A DNA stretch of 42,146 bases, from NCBI GenBank assembly GCA_016124795.1, contig WGNB01000054.1:1-42146 (forward strand). Reading direction: 5' to 3'. Made by a program: the position numbers and the translations under genes. Positions 24,182 through 33,358 of this stretch are shown piece after piece. The first letter of the stretch is position 1. Every line of letters begins with the position of its first letter. The notes beneath the pieces were generated by a model that did no database searches, was not told the origin of the DNA, and saw nothing but the letters and a program-made list of their open reading frames with translations. Source of the stretch: Rhodopseudomonas sp. Lineage in GTDB: Bacteria; Pseudomonadota; Alphaproteobacteria; Rhizobiales; Xanthobacteraceae.

Positions 24182-27100
24182 TCAGATCCCGCCGAAGCCG
24201 ATTTTTCTCGGCTCAACTTGGCCACACCGTCCGACAACTTCGGCATAGGACTCGATCGGCATCGGCCGACCGATCAAATAGCCCTGCATATCGTCACAGC
24301 CTTCCTGCGCCAGGAAGTCGCGCTGATTATCAGTCTCGACGCCTTCGGCCAGCACAGGAACGTCGAGGCTATGGCCGAGGCTGATGATAGCCCGCACGAT
24401 CGCCATCGCGTGGTGGCTGCGATTGAGATCGCGGATGAAACTGCGGTCGATCTTGATCTTGTCGAAACCGAAAGAATGCAGATAGGACAACGACGAATAG
24501 CCCGAGCCGAAATCATCCATCGCGATCTGGACGCCGAGCAGCTTGAGTTTGCGCAGGACAGACACCGCGTGCGAGAAATCGTCGATCAGCACGCCTTCAG
24601 TGATTTCCAGCTCCAGCCGATTCGGCGCCAGTCCGCTTTCCAACAAAGCCAGATGAACTTCCGCGGCCAGATCGCCGGCATGGAACTGAACCGGTGAAAT
24701 ATTGACGGCAATCTTCAACGGCTTTGCCCAGGACGCCGCCTCGCGGCAGGCTTCGTGCAAAATCCAGTTGCCGAGCGGCACAATCAAGTCGGACTGTTCA
24801 ACGATCGGAATGAACTCACCCGGCGGGACAAGGCCGCGCACCGGACATTGCCAACGCACCAGCGATTCGAAGCCGACAATCTCGCCGTCGCCGACCTTTG
24901 CCTGCGGTTGATAATGCAGAACGAATTGCTGACGCGCCACGGCCACCTGCAAATCCATCTGCATTTCACGGCGGGCATGCAGACACGCCGCCAGCTTGGC
25001 GTCGAACAACCGAAGCGAACCGCGCGCCTCCGCCTTGGCCTGATATAGAGCAGCGTCAGCATTGGCGATCAACGTGGTCGCGTCGTGACCATCGACCGGA
25101 TAGATCGCCCCGCCGATGCTCAGGCCGAGCTTCAGACGGTGGCCGTCGACGTCGAAATATGGATCGAACGCCGCCAGCAACCTCTCGCTGATCGCCAAGG
25201 CGCTGTCCGGCTGCGCGCCGCCGGTCACGATGAGCGTAAACTCATCGCCGCCGACGCGCGCCACGAATTGCCCAGCCGAAGCGGCATGCAAACGACTGGC
25301 GGCTTCGTGCAACAGCCGATCGCCGACGAGATGACCGTAAACATCGTTGGCTGCCTTGAAGCTATCGAGGTCGGCGCACAGAATGGCAAAGGATTCACCA
25401 GTCTGCGCGGCGTCGGCAATGACCTGGTCGAGCCGTTCGACAAAAGTCGCCCGATTCGCCAACCCGGTCAGGGAGTCATTGCGGGCCAGGTAGGCGATAC
25501 GTTCGTCGGCGCGCCGACTGTCGGTTATGTCGTCAAGCACGGTCAAAAGATATTGCGGCCTGCCTTTGTCGTCGCGGATGACGGTCTTCTTGCCCGTCAC
25601 CAGCCGCGTCCTGTGTCCCCTGGTCTGGATCGCGTGCTCGGGAACAACGACGGCACGATCGGACGCCATCGCTTCGTTGTCGGCGGACACCACGAGAGCG
25701 GCGCGCTCCGGATCATAGATTTGTTCGGCCGTCTTGCCGATCAGGTCCACACGCTTGTCGCCGGTCAATTCCTCATAGGCCCGGTTGAACAGGAAGAACC
25801 GGCCATTGCGGGCATCGTCCTGCAATCCGGATACATCGCGCACGACGATCGGCAAGGGCACATGCTCGATAACCGCATCGAGGAATTTCCGCGTGCGCCT
25901 GAGTTCGTCAGTGGCGTGCTTGGTCTTGGTGATGTCGTTGATCGCCGCGAGCCGGGCCGAGCGACCTTCATAGATCATTGCGCGCGAGAAAATTTCGACG
26001 TCAATGATGGTGCCGTCGGCTTTGCGATGCTTGGCGACCCGCTCGCCGACCTGACTATCCGACAAGGACAGGCCGCGCAGGAAGGCGGTGAATTCCTGCC
26101 GTTCCTCGGTCAGCCGGAGGTCCGGAATTGTCATCGACAAGAACTGCTCGCGACTGAAGCCGTAATGAGCGATCGCGGCTTCATTCACCGCAAGGAACCG
26201 CAAGGTCCGGCGATCCATCGCCCACATCGGAATCGGACTGCCATCAAACAGCATCCGGAAGGATTCCTCGCGCCGCTTCGCATCGGTGATATCCGTATGG
26301 GTCGAGACCCAGCCGCCATCCGACATCGGCCGGTGAGAGACGGCGATATAACGGCCATCCGACAACTGATTCACGATCTGATAGGCCGATTTGCGCTCGG
26401 CCGCGGCAACCCGGGTGGCGACATAATTTTCGAGTTCATCGGGCGGGCAGATCTGCATTCCCCAGTGATGCAGGATGTCGCGCAGCTGCGCGCCCGGGCG
26501 GCTCAAGGCATCGGTCAAACCGTACATCTCGGTGTATTGCCGATTACAGACAATGAGGCGCTGGTTCCTGTCGAACATGCTCAGGCCTTCCGGCATGTTA
26601 TCGAGGGCGACATCAAGGTGCAGCTTCTGGGTTTCGATAACGCGCTTGGCCGTGACCCGCGCGGTGATATCCTCCTGGGTGGTGACCCAGCCGCCGCCCG
26701 GCAACGGGACGATAATGCCATAGCAATAGCGGCCGCAGTCGCTTTCGTAGGTTACGGTCTTGGTCTTACCGCTCGCCACATCGGCGCGCAGCTCATTGCA
26801 ATATCGATCGATGGGAAGCGGAAAGGTGCCGCGCTTCTGGCGCAACTGAAGCACTTCCAGCAAGGTCGGGTGGGTCGCCATGAAGTCCGCATCGAGTCGA
26901 GCGACTTCGAGATAGCGCTCGTTCCATAGCGTCGCCCGGCCGCCGGCATCGAACATCACGACACCTTGCGACATGCTGTTGAGGGCAATGCCGAACTTCT
27001 CGTTCTGCTCACGCAGGTGAGCGGCATTCAAGCTCGCCTCGTCGATCCGCGTCGGACCGATCCAGCGCTTGATCAAGGCGGCAAGCATACAAACAACACC

Positions 27101-27220
27101 GATGACAATGACGGCCAGCCACAGAGTTCCATAAGGTCCGGCCGCCAACAGATCGGGCCATCCTGCTTTCGCCAACGACGCCTTGAGAACTTCCAACTGC
27201 GTACCGCCTCTGACCGACAA
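24182..27220 (-). CDS. Membrane-anchored PAS-PAS-PAS-PAS-GGDEF-EAL cyclic-di-GMP enzyme
   Basis: A 1012-residue signalling protein from a TTG at 27220; the exact start is uncertain. One membrane segment (LWLAVIVIGVVCMLAALI, about residues 29-46) anchors it. Four PAS domains follow at roughly 70-180, 195-315, 320-440 and 445-565. The diguanylate cyclase domain (about 575-735) has NDSLTGLANRA and an intact GGDEF in ARVGGDEFTLIV. The phosphodiesterase domain (about 750-1000) has ESLVRW in place of EALLRW, plus ITEGVLI, MDDFGSGYSSL and LAEGVETDNQ, so the metal and catalytic residues look complete. It could make and break cyclic-di-GMP, affecting motility and surface growth. No His or Cys haem motif identifies the signal sensed by the PAS domains. 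Confidence 0.93.
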   Translation of the reverse strand: MSVRGGTQLEVLKASLAKAGWPDLLAAGPYGTLWLAVIVIGVVCMLAALIKRWIGPTRIDEASLNAAHLREQNEKFGIALNSMSQGVVMFDAGGRATLWNERYLEVARLDADFMATHPTLLEVLQLRQKRGTFPLPIDRYCNELRADVASGKTKTVTYESDCGRYCYGIIVPLPGGGWVTTQEDITARVTAKRVIETQKLHLDVALDNMPEGLSMFDRNQRLIVCNRQYTEMYGLTDALSRPGAQLRDILHHWGMQICPPDELENYVATRVAAAERKSAYQIVNQLSDGRYIAVSHRPMSDGGWVSTHTDITDAKRREESFRMLFDGSPIPMWAMDRRTLRFLAVNEAAIAHYGFSREQFLSMTIPDLRLTEERQEFTAFLRGLSLSDSQVGERVAKHRKADGTIIDVEIFSRAMIYEGRSARLAAINDITKTKHATDELRRTRKFLDAVIEHVPLPIVVRDVSGLQDDARNGRFFLFNRAYEELTGDKRVDLIGKTAEQIYDPERAALVVSADNEAMASDRAVVVPEHAIQTRGHRTRLVTGKKTVIRDDKGRPQYLLTVLDDITDSRRADERIAYLARNDSLTGLANRATFVERLDQVIADAAQTGESFAILCADLDSFKAANDVYGHLVGDRLLHEAASRLHAASAGQFVARVGGDEFTLIVTGGAQPDSALAISERLLAAFDPYFDVDGHRLKLGLSIGGAIYPVDGHDATTLIANADAALYQAKAEARGSLRLFDAKLAACLHARREMQMDLQVAVARQQFVLHYQPQAKVGDGEIVGFESLVRWQCPVRGLVPPGEFIPIVEQSDLIVPLGNWILHEACREAASWAKPLKIAVNISPVQFHAGDLAAEVHLALLESGLAPNRLELEITEGVLIDDFSHAVSVLRKLKLLGVQIAMDDFGSGYSSLSYLHSFGFDKIKIDRSFIRDLNRSHHAMAIVRAIISLGHSLDVPVLAEGVETDNQRDFLAQEGCDDMQGYLIGRPMPIESYAEVVGRCGQVEPRKIGFGGI

Positions 27221-27477
27221 GACGCCTGATGGAGCGCCGCCTCCGTATCAGCGATAGCGCGCAAACCGTGAATATTCCGATGGCCTGGCGGTAGCGCGTT
27301 AGGGGTCGGCCAAAATCCAAACGGCGATGGTTAATCGTTTATCGCGTCGATGTGCCGCCAGATCGGCCAATGTTGTTGACGCACCGAAGCCGTTTAACCG
27401 GCTTTTAAAGCGCCAGCCCTAGCGTGAACGCGGGGACCGGTAACGAATGGGTGCCGGCATATGTGTTGGATTGCGTT

Positions 27478-29610
27478 ATGGCGTCGGGACGGGGACCATC
27501 GAGCGGCCGCCGCGAGCCGGTCTTTGACGGCTCGCCGGAATTGCGAGTGTCTGCGTCCGATCGCCCCGCGCCGGCCGGCGCACGAAAGCCATCGCCGAAG
27601 CCGACCAAATCGCGCAGCCGCGCCAAACGCAAGCCACGCCGTTCGCTGATCGGCGGATTGATTTACTGGAGCTTGGTCGCCGGACTGTGGATCGGCATCG
27701 CCGGCGTCGGCGCGGTCGGCTATGTCGGCGCGCATCTGCCGGCGATCCAGTCGCTTGAAATTCCGAAGCGACCGCCATCGATCCAGATCGTCGACGTCAA
27801 CGGCCAGACGCTGGCGCGGCGCGGCGATCAGGCCGGCGAAGTTCTGTCGCTCAAGGAACTGCCGACCTACGTGCCGCGGGCCTTCATCGCCATCGAGGAC
27901 CGGCGGTTCTATCAGCACTTCGGCGTCGATCCTTACGGCATCAGCCGCGCGCTGCTCGCCAACATCCTGCATCGCGGCGTCGCCCAGGGCGGATCGACGA
28001 TCACCCAGCAGCTCGCCAAGAATCTGTTTCTGACGCAGGAACGCACCGTCACGCGCAAGCTTCAGGAAGTGCTGCTGGCGATGTGGCTGGAGAGCAAATT
28101 CTCCAAGACCCAGATTCTGGAGCTTTACCTCAACCGGGTTTATTTCGGCGCCGGCGCTTATGGCATCGAACAGGCGTCGCTGCGCTATTTCGGCAAGTCG
28201 GCGCGCTACCTCAGCGTAGCCGAGGCCGCGATGCTGGCCGGCCTGGTCAAGTCGCCGTCGCGACTGGCGCCGACCCGCGACTTCAACGCCGCCGAGAAAC
28301 GCGCCCGTCTCGTGCTGACGGCAATGGCCGAACTCGGCTTCATCAGCCCGACCATGGAGCGGATGGCGATGACCAAGCCGCCACGTATTGTCGCACAGCG
28401 CGGCAACGGCGCGGTCAATTACGTGGCCGACTGGGTGATGGACGCGATCAACGACACGCTCGGCCATGTCGACGAGGATATCGTCGTCCATACCACCATC
28501 GACGCCGGCCTTCAGGCCAGCGCCGAACGCTCGGTCAACGACGTATTCGCCGCCAAGGGCGCCAAGGCCGGCGTATCGCAAGGCGCACTGGTGTCGATGA
28601 CGCCGAGTGGCGCGGTTCGCGCCATGATCGGCGGCCGGGACTACGCCGACAGCCAGTTCAACCGCGCGGTCGCCGCCAAACGCCAGCCCGGCTCGGCCTT
28701 CAAGCCCTTCGTCTATCTGACCGCGCTCGAACACGGCCTGACGCCGGACAGTGTGCGCATCGACGGCCCGATCAAGATCAAGGGCTGGCGACCGGAGAAC
28801 TACGAGCACGAATATGCCGGCCCGGTGACCCTGACCCGGGCGCTGGCACAATCGCTCAACACCGTATCGGTGCGCCTGACCATGGAATTCTCGCCGATGG
28901 CGGTGATCCGCACCGCGCACCGGCTCGGCATCGCCTCGAAGCTCGAGCCCAATGCCTCGATCGCGCTCGGCACCTCGGAAGTCTCACCGCTCGAACTGGT
29001 CGGCGCTTACGCGACCTTCGCCAATGGCGGATACGCGGTCATGCCCTACGTCATCGACAGCATCAACGATGCCAAGGGGAAGGTGCTTTATGCCCGCAAC
29101 CAGCAGCCGCTCGGCCGCATCGTCGAAGCCCGTTATGCCGGCATGATGGACCGGATGATGGAGCAGACGCTGATCATGGGCACCGCACGTCATGCCGCAC
29201 TGCCGGGCTGGCAGGCCGCCGGCAAGACCGGCACCAGCCAGGATTTCCGCGACGCCTGGTTTATCGGATTCACCGCGCATCTGGTCACCGGCGTCTGGCT
29301 CGGCAATGACGACGGTTCCCCCACCAAACACGTCACCGGCGGCAGCCTGCCGGTCGACATCTGGAGCCGCTATATGCGCGACGCCCATCAGGGCGTGCCG
29401 CCAGTGATGCTACCGACCGACGCGCCGAGCGGCGGATTGTTCTCCGGGTTGTTCGGCGGCGGCGACAGCCGGACCGCGTCCTACCAGCAACCGATGTCGC
29501 AATCGCCGGTGCCGCCGGCCTCGGTCCCCAACCCGCAACATCAGACGACGGGCACCGCGAGTCTCGATGGCTGGATGCTAAACAACCTGTTCAGCCGAAG
29601 ACGCGACTAA
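27478..29610 (+). CDS. Penicillin-binding protein 1A-type bifunctional peptidoglycan synthase
   Basis: About 710 residues from the ATG at 27478; a GTG at 27424 would add 18. A basic cytoplasmic tail leads to one membrane helix (LIYWSLVAGLWIGIAGVGAVGY). The glycosyltransferase GT51 domain shows EDRRFYQHFGVDPYGISRA, GGSTITQQLAKNL and ELYLNRVYFGAGAYGIEQA. The transpeptidase domain has SxxK in PGSAFKPF, SxN in QSLNT and KTG in AGKTGTSQDF. All catalytic residues are present. The C-terminal tail is Pro/Gln/Ser-rich and likely disordered. It polymerises and cross-links glycan strands in the periplasm. It stands alone on the + strand, divergent from the GGDEF/EAL gene across about 257 bases in which I recognise no gene. 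Confidence 0.92.
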   Translation: MASGRGPSSGRREPVFDGSPELRVSASDRPAPAGARKPSPKPTKSRSRAKRKPRRSLIGGLIYWSLVAGLWIGIAGVGAVGYVGAHLPAIQSLEIPKRPPSIQIVDVNGQTLARRGDQAGEVLSLKELPTYVPRAFIAIEDRRFYQHFGVDPYGISRALLANILHRGVAQGGSTITQQLAKNLFLTQERTVTRKLQEVLLAMWLESKFSKTQILELYLNRVYFGAGAYGIEQASLRYFGKSARYLSVAEAAMLAGLVKSPSRLAPTRDFNAAEKRARLVLTAMAELGFISPTMERMAMTKPPRIVAQRGNGAVNYVADWVMDAINDTLGHVDEDIVVHTTIDAGLQASAERSVNDVFAAKGAKAGVSQGALVSMTPSGAVRAMIGGRDYADSQFNRAVAAKRQPGSAFKPFVYLTALEHGLTPDSVRIDGPIKIKGWRPENYEHEYAGPVTLTRALAQSLNTVSVRLTMEFSPMAVIRTAHRLGIASKLEPNASIALGTSEVSPLELVGAYATFANGGYAVMPYVIDSINDAKGKVLYARNQQPLGRIVEARYAGMMDRMMEQTLIMGTARHAALPGWQAAGKTGTSQDFRDAWFIGFTAHLVTGVWLGNDDGSPTKHVTGGSLPVDIWSRYMRDAHQGVPPVMLPTDAPSGGLFSGLFGGGDSRTASYQQPMSQSPVPPASVPNPQHQTTGTASLDGWMLNNLFSRRRD

Positions 29611-29614
29611 AGTT

Positions 29615-29637
29615 ATCGCGATCGGACATATCGCGAT
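29615..29637. terminator. Hairpin between convergent genes
   Basis: ATCGCGAT (29615-29622) and its self-complementary copy (29630-29637) flank a seven-base loop, in the 26-base gap between the PBP stop and the exporter stop. There is no T-run, so it may end transcription weakly or protect 3' ends rather than act as a classical terminator. Confidence 0.4.
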
Positions 29638-30845
29638 CAGGAATGGCCGGGGCCCGCAGCCCGCAGCGAACGGCTGGCCAGCCAGATCAACAACGTCATC
29701 AGACCCATGATGGCAACGCCGCCGGCCACCGGCCAGGCACTCTGACCGAGCAGCCAGCCCACGACCGCACCGCAGCCGGCCGCCAAAGTCTGCTGGATAA
29801 AACCGAACAGCGACGACGCCGCGCCGGCGCGTTCCGGAAACGGCGTCAAAGCACCGGCGATCGACTGCGCCAGCACCATGCCCAGACCGGCCAGATAAAC
29901 CGCCATCGGCACCACCAGCGACAGCGCCGATGACAAGCCGAACGCCACCGACGCCACCAGCCCCAACCCGCCGAGCGTCAACAAACCGGCGCCCAACCCA
30001 ATGATGCCATCGAGCCCGATGCGCACCACCAGCCGCACCGCGATGGTCGAGCCCGTCATGTAACCGACCGCGCCGAGCGCGAAGACCACGCCGAAATTGA
30101 AGGGCGTCAGGCCATAAAGATCCTGGAGCACAAAGGACGCGCCGGAGATCCAGGCAAACAGTCCGGCATAGGCGGTCGAGGCCATCAACAGATAGGCCAG
30201 ATAAACCGGATTACGCCCAACGATACCGAAAGACGCCAGCATCGAGCCGAACGAGACCGGTTCGGCGGCGCGCGTCTTCAACGTCTCCGGCAGCAGCAAC
30301 CAGACCACGGCGACGCCAAGCATCGCCACCACGACCATCACAAAGAAGGTCGATCGCCAGCCGAAGGCGATCTGCAATGCACCGCCGGCCATCGGCCCGA
30401 ACACCGGCGCCAACGCCATCACCGATCCGATCAGCGACAGCTCGCGGCCGGCGCGATTGCCGGAATAAAGATCGCGCACCACCGCGCGCGACAACACGAT
30501 GGCGCCCGAGCCGCCGAGTGCCTGAAAAATCCGCCCGACGAGCAACAGTTCAATGGAGGTCGCGGCCGCGCAGGCCAAAGTCGCCACGCAGTAGAGTACC
30601 ATCGCCGCGAGGAGAACCGGCTTACGGCCGTAACGATCGGACAGCGGGCCGTAAAAAATCTGCCCGATGGCAAAGCCGATCAGAAACCCCGAGATCGTGA
30701 ACTGGACCTGCGCGGTCGATGCATTCAGCCGCACCGCGATATCCGGGAGCGACGGCAAATACATATCGGTCGACAGGGGCCCGAGCGCGGTCAAGGCGGC
30801 CAGCAGGGCCGTCAGCGCAAAGGTACCGGGTCGCAGCATGGCCAT
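29637..30845 (-). CDS. Bcr/CflA-family multidrug efflux MFS transporter
   Basis: A 402-residue protein with 12 hydrophobic segments. The Bcr/CflA signature is clear: STDMYLPSLPDIAVRLNAS at the start of the first loop, and major-facilitator motif A as GQIFYGPLSDRYGRKPVLLAA between segments 2 and 3. GSGAIVLSRAVVRDLY matches the motif in segment 4 of drug:proton antiporters. It exports drugs or sulfonamide/bicyclomycin-like compounds using the proton gradient; the natural substrate is unknown. It follows the metallopeptidase gene on the same strand after 60 bases, so co-transcription is possible but not certain. Confidence 0.92.
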   Translation of the reverse strand: MAMLRPGTFALTALLAALTALGPLSTDMYLPSLPDIAVRLNASTAQVQFTISGFLIGFAIGQIFYGPLSDRYGRKPVLLAAMVLYCVATLACAAATSIELLLVGRIFQALGGSGAIVLSRAVVRDLYSGNRAGRELSLIGSVMALAPVFGPMAGGALQIAFGWRSTFFVMVVVAMLGVAVVWLLLPETLKTRAAEPVSFGSMLASFGIVGRNPVYLAYLLMASTAYAGLFAWISGASFVLQDLYGLTPFNFGVVFALGAVGYMTGSTIAVRLVVRIGLDGIIGLGAGLLTLGGLGLVASVAFGLSSALSLVVPMAVYLAGLGMVLAQSIAGALTPFPERAGAASSLFGFIQQTLAAGCGAVVGWLLGQSAWPVAGGVAIMGLMTLLIWLASRSLRAAGPGHS

Positions 30846-30905
30846 GTCGTCACAATCCGCATCGAGGCAATTCGGCTGTTGCCTAACGCATGGCGGATCG
30901 CCGCG

Positions 30906-31667
30906 CTAGTCGCCCATCCCGTAGCGATGCAGCTCTGCGCCATGCGCATCAAGCCAGGCCTTGGCTTGCTTGAATTCCGGGCAAATGCGCTCGACCTGTC
31001 GCCAGAACGCGCGGGAGTGGTTCATCTCGACCAGATGCGCCGCCTCGTGCGCGGCCAGATAGTCGAGCACGAAAGGCGGCGTCAGGATCAACCGCCACGA
31101 ATATGACAAGACGCCAGTGGTCGAACACGACCCCCATCGACTCGACTGATCGCGGATCGACACCCGCCGGAGCCCGACGCCAAGCGCGGCGGCGGAACGG
31201 CGGCTGGCCGCCTCAAGCTCGCGCCTGGCTTCCTTCTTGAGAAAATCGAGAACGCGGCGCGCGACATGCGGTGCGTCGCCGGCAACGCAGAGCACCATTT
31301 CTCCGCCGTCGCCGGCCTCGATCCAGACCGTGCCGCGCGACTGCGGCCGATGCACGATGCGATGATCGCGACCACGCAACGGTATCACCGCGCCATCCGC
31401 GAAAGGCACAGGCTGCGGCAGACGGTTCAGACGCGCCGCGATCCAGCCACCGTGCTTCTGGGCAAATTCACGCGCCTGCTTCAGGCTGCCGCGCGGCGGC
31501 ATGGTCAGAACCACTTCCCGGGTGGCGGTGTGAATGCGCAAAGTGTAGCGCCGCGCCTTGGCATTGCGGCGCAGTTGAACCATGTGAACCTCGCGGTCGA
31601 ATTCGACCGCGATGACGGAAGGCTCGCTGGAGCGGCTGGTCAATAAAGCGCGCAGCGCAAGGGACAT
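30906..31667 (-). CDS. YgjP/SprT-like zinc metallopeptidase-domain protein (DUF45, M48 clan)
   Basis: A 253-residue cytoplasmic protein. The ATG at 31667 is preferred over a TTG two codons earlier. The C-terminal half has the family signature: SSRWGSCSTTGVLSYSWRL, then the metal site HEAAHLVEMNHSRAFW (HExxH with a third His four residues on). The N-terminal half begins RRNAKARRYTLRI, which matches YgjP-like proteins. Family members are predicted metal-dependent hydrolases, often next to restriction or DNA-repair genes, with no agreed substrate. Here the neighbours are an efflux pump and PHA depolymerase, so context does not help. Confidence 0.87.
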   Translation of the reverse strand: MSLALRALLTSRSSEPSVIAVEFDREVHMVQLRRNAKARRYTLRIHTATREVVLTMPPRGSLKQAREFAQKHGGWIAARLNRLPQPVPFADGAVIPLRGRDHRIVHRPQSRGTVWIEAGDGGEMVLCVAGDAPHVARRVLDFLKKEARRELEAASRRSAAALGVGLRRVSIRDQSSRWGSCSTTGVLSYSWRLILTPPFVLDYLAAHEAAHLVEMNHSRAFWRQVERICPEFKQAKAWLDAHGAELHRYGMGD

Positions 31668-31813
31668 GGTCAATCCATCGACGACTCAGGTGGAATACCA
31701 AGTGTGCCACAAACGCGGTCGGCGGTAACGCGAGCGTCGGCGCGGCGATTACGGCCGATTGCGCCGCCCGGCAAGGCCGCCCGATTGAGCTTTCCGCGTT
31801 TCAGGCTGCCGCT

Positions 31814-33274
31814 TCAGGCTTTGGCCGTTCGGGCCTTGGCCGCCTTGACGGATTTAACCTTGGGCCCGTCAGCGACCGCGGGCGTCATGACTTGCGATTC
31901 CCGCTTCCTGCCGCCGCCATGACCGCCGTTATGCGACAGCATGAAGTCGGCAATCCGCGGCTGGATTTCGGAACGGAAACGCGAGCCGTTGAAGACGCCA
32001 TAATGACCGACGCCGGCCTGCACGTAATGCACCTTGTCCTCTGCCGGCAGATTGGTGCACAGCGCGTGGGTCGCTTCGGTCTGGCCCAGACCGGAGATGT
32101 CGTCGTGTTCGCCTTCCACGGTCATCAAGGCAACCCGACGGATTTTCGTGCAATCGACCAGCTGGCCGCGATGCGTCATCTCGCCCTTCGGCAAGGCGTG
32201 CTTGATAAACACGGTGTCGACGGTCTGGAGATAGAACTCGGCCGACAGGTCCATGACCGAAAGATATTCGTCATAGAACTCCCGATGCTTCTGCGCCGAA
32301 TCGCCGTCACCCTTGACCAGATGGGTGAACAGATTGCGATGCGCCGTCAGATGCCGATCCAGATTCATGCTCATGAAGCCGGTCAATTGCAGGAAGCCGG
32401 GATAGACATCGCGCATCACGCCGGGATGCGGAAACGGCACCTTGGTGATGACATGCTGATGGAACCACTCGATGCCTTTATTCTCGGCGAGCTTGTTGAC
32501 AGCCGTGGGATTGACCCGGGTATCGATCGGCCCGCCCATCAGCACCATCGAGTGCGGCACGTAAGGATCGTCTTTGGCCTCCATGACCGCGACCGCGGCC
32601 AAGACCGGCACCGCGGGCTGACACACGGCGACGACGTGAGCGTCGCCTTCCATCATGTGCAGGATCGAGATGACATAATCGATGTAATCGTTGAGATCGA
32701 AGCGGCCTTCGGCGTCCGGCACCGAACGGGCGTTGCGCCAGTCGGTGATGTAGACGTCGTGATTGGGCAGGAAGGCTTCGACGGTGCCGCGCAACAAGGT
32801 CGCGTAATGGCCGGACATCGGCGCGACGATCAGCACTTTCGGCTGCGGCCGGCGCGGCACATGCGTAAAAGCACGCTCGAAATGCAGCAGGCGGCAGAAC
32901 GGCCGCTCCCATACCGTGTTGATGCGAACCGGCACGCGCTCGCCACCGACCAGCGTGGAATCGATACCCCATTCCGGCCGGCCGTAACGGCGGGTGGTGC
33001 GCTCGAACAGTTCCATCGCCGCCGCCACCGACTTGCCATAGGTCGTGTGCGACAGCGGATTAACCGGATTCTTGAAAAACAGCCGGGTGGCATCGGCCAG
33101 CGCCCGGGAGGGGTCCAGCGCGGCATGACCCATTTCGTAGAGCCAGTACATCGGAGTCGTCAGCAAAGCGCTGCTCTCGCCGGACAGCGTCGCTGCCCCG
33201 TCAAACTCTCCAATCGGCATCGGCTTTAATCCCGGCATTTTCTGCAACGCGGCAAAGTGTCGCTTTTCGCTCAT
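31814..33274 (-). CDS. phaZ: Intracellular polyhydroxyalkanoate depolymerase
   Basis: A 486-residue protein from ATG 33274. Homologues often begin near the internal Met at 33151 (MYWLYEMGHAALDPSRA, about 445 residues), so the first ~41 residues may be an extension or a wrong start. The nucleophile is Cys218 in VVAVCQPAVPVLAAV, the Cys-type lipase-box found in intracellular PhaZ of the Ralstonia type. A late Asp (VEGEHDDISG) and His (GVGHYGVFNG) complete a Cys-Asp-His triad. It degrades native PHB granules to release 3-hydroxybutyrate under carbon shortage. The Ala/Lys-rich C-terminus (VKSVKAAKARTAKA) may bind granules or phasins, which is inference. No phasin or phaC gene lies in the window. 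Confidence 0.92.
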   Translation of the reverse strand: MSEKRHFAALQKMPGLKPMPIGEFDGAATLSGESSALLTTPMYWLYEMGHAALDPSRALADATRLFFKNPVNPLSHTTYGKSVAAAMELFERTTRRYGRPEWGIDSTLVGGERVPVRINTVWERPFCRLLHFERAFTHVPRRPQPKVLIVAPMSGHYATLLRGTVEAFLPNHDVYITDWRNARSVPDAEGRFDLNDYIDYVISILHMMEGDAHVVAVCQPAVPVLAAVAVMEAKDDPYVPHSMVLMGGPIDTRVNPTAVNKLAENKGIEWFHQHVITKVPFPHPGVMRDVYPGFLQLTGFMSMNLDRHLTAHRNLFTHLVKGDGDSAQKHREFYDEYLSVMDLSAEFYLQTVDTVFIKHALPKGEMTHRGQLVDCTKIRRVALMTVEGEHDDISGLGQTEATHALCTNLPAEDKVHYVQAGVGHYGVFNGSRFRSEIQPRIADFMLSHNGGHGGGRKRESQVMTPAVADGPKVKSVKAAKARTAKA

Positions 33275-33358
33275 AGCGTCAATATAAGCGGCAACTCCTT
33301 CAATGCGAGTTTACGGCGCAAAATTTACCTTGACCAAAGTATTAGGCCGCCGGCCCGT

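Noticed and set aside
25085-26929. 614-codon open frame on the + strand
   Set aside because: Antisense to the GGDEF/EAL gene, low-complexity translation, no ribosome binding site.
27394-28920. 508-codon open frame on the minus strand
   Set aside because: It is fully antisense to the PBP1A-type gene, whose motifs are complete. The translation is rich in Arg, Asp, His and Gln with no domain, as expected for the complement of high-GC coding sequence.
31892-33229. 445-codon open frame on the + strand
   Set aside because: Antisense to phaZ; His/Arg/Asp-rich translation typical of shadow frames.
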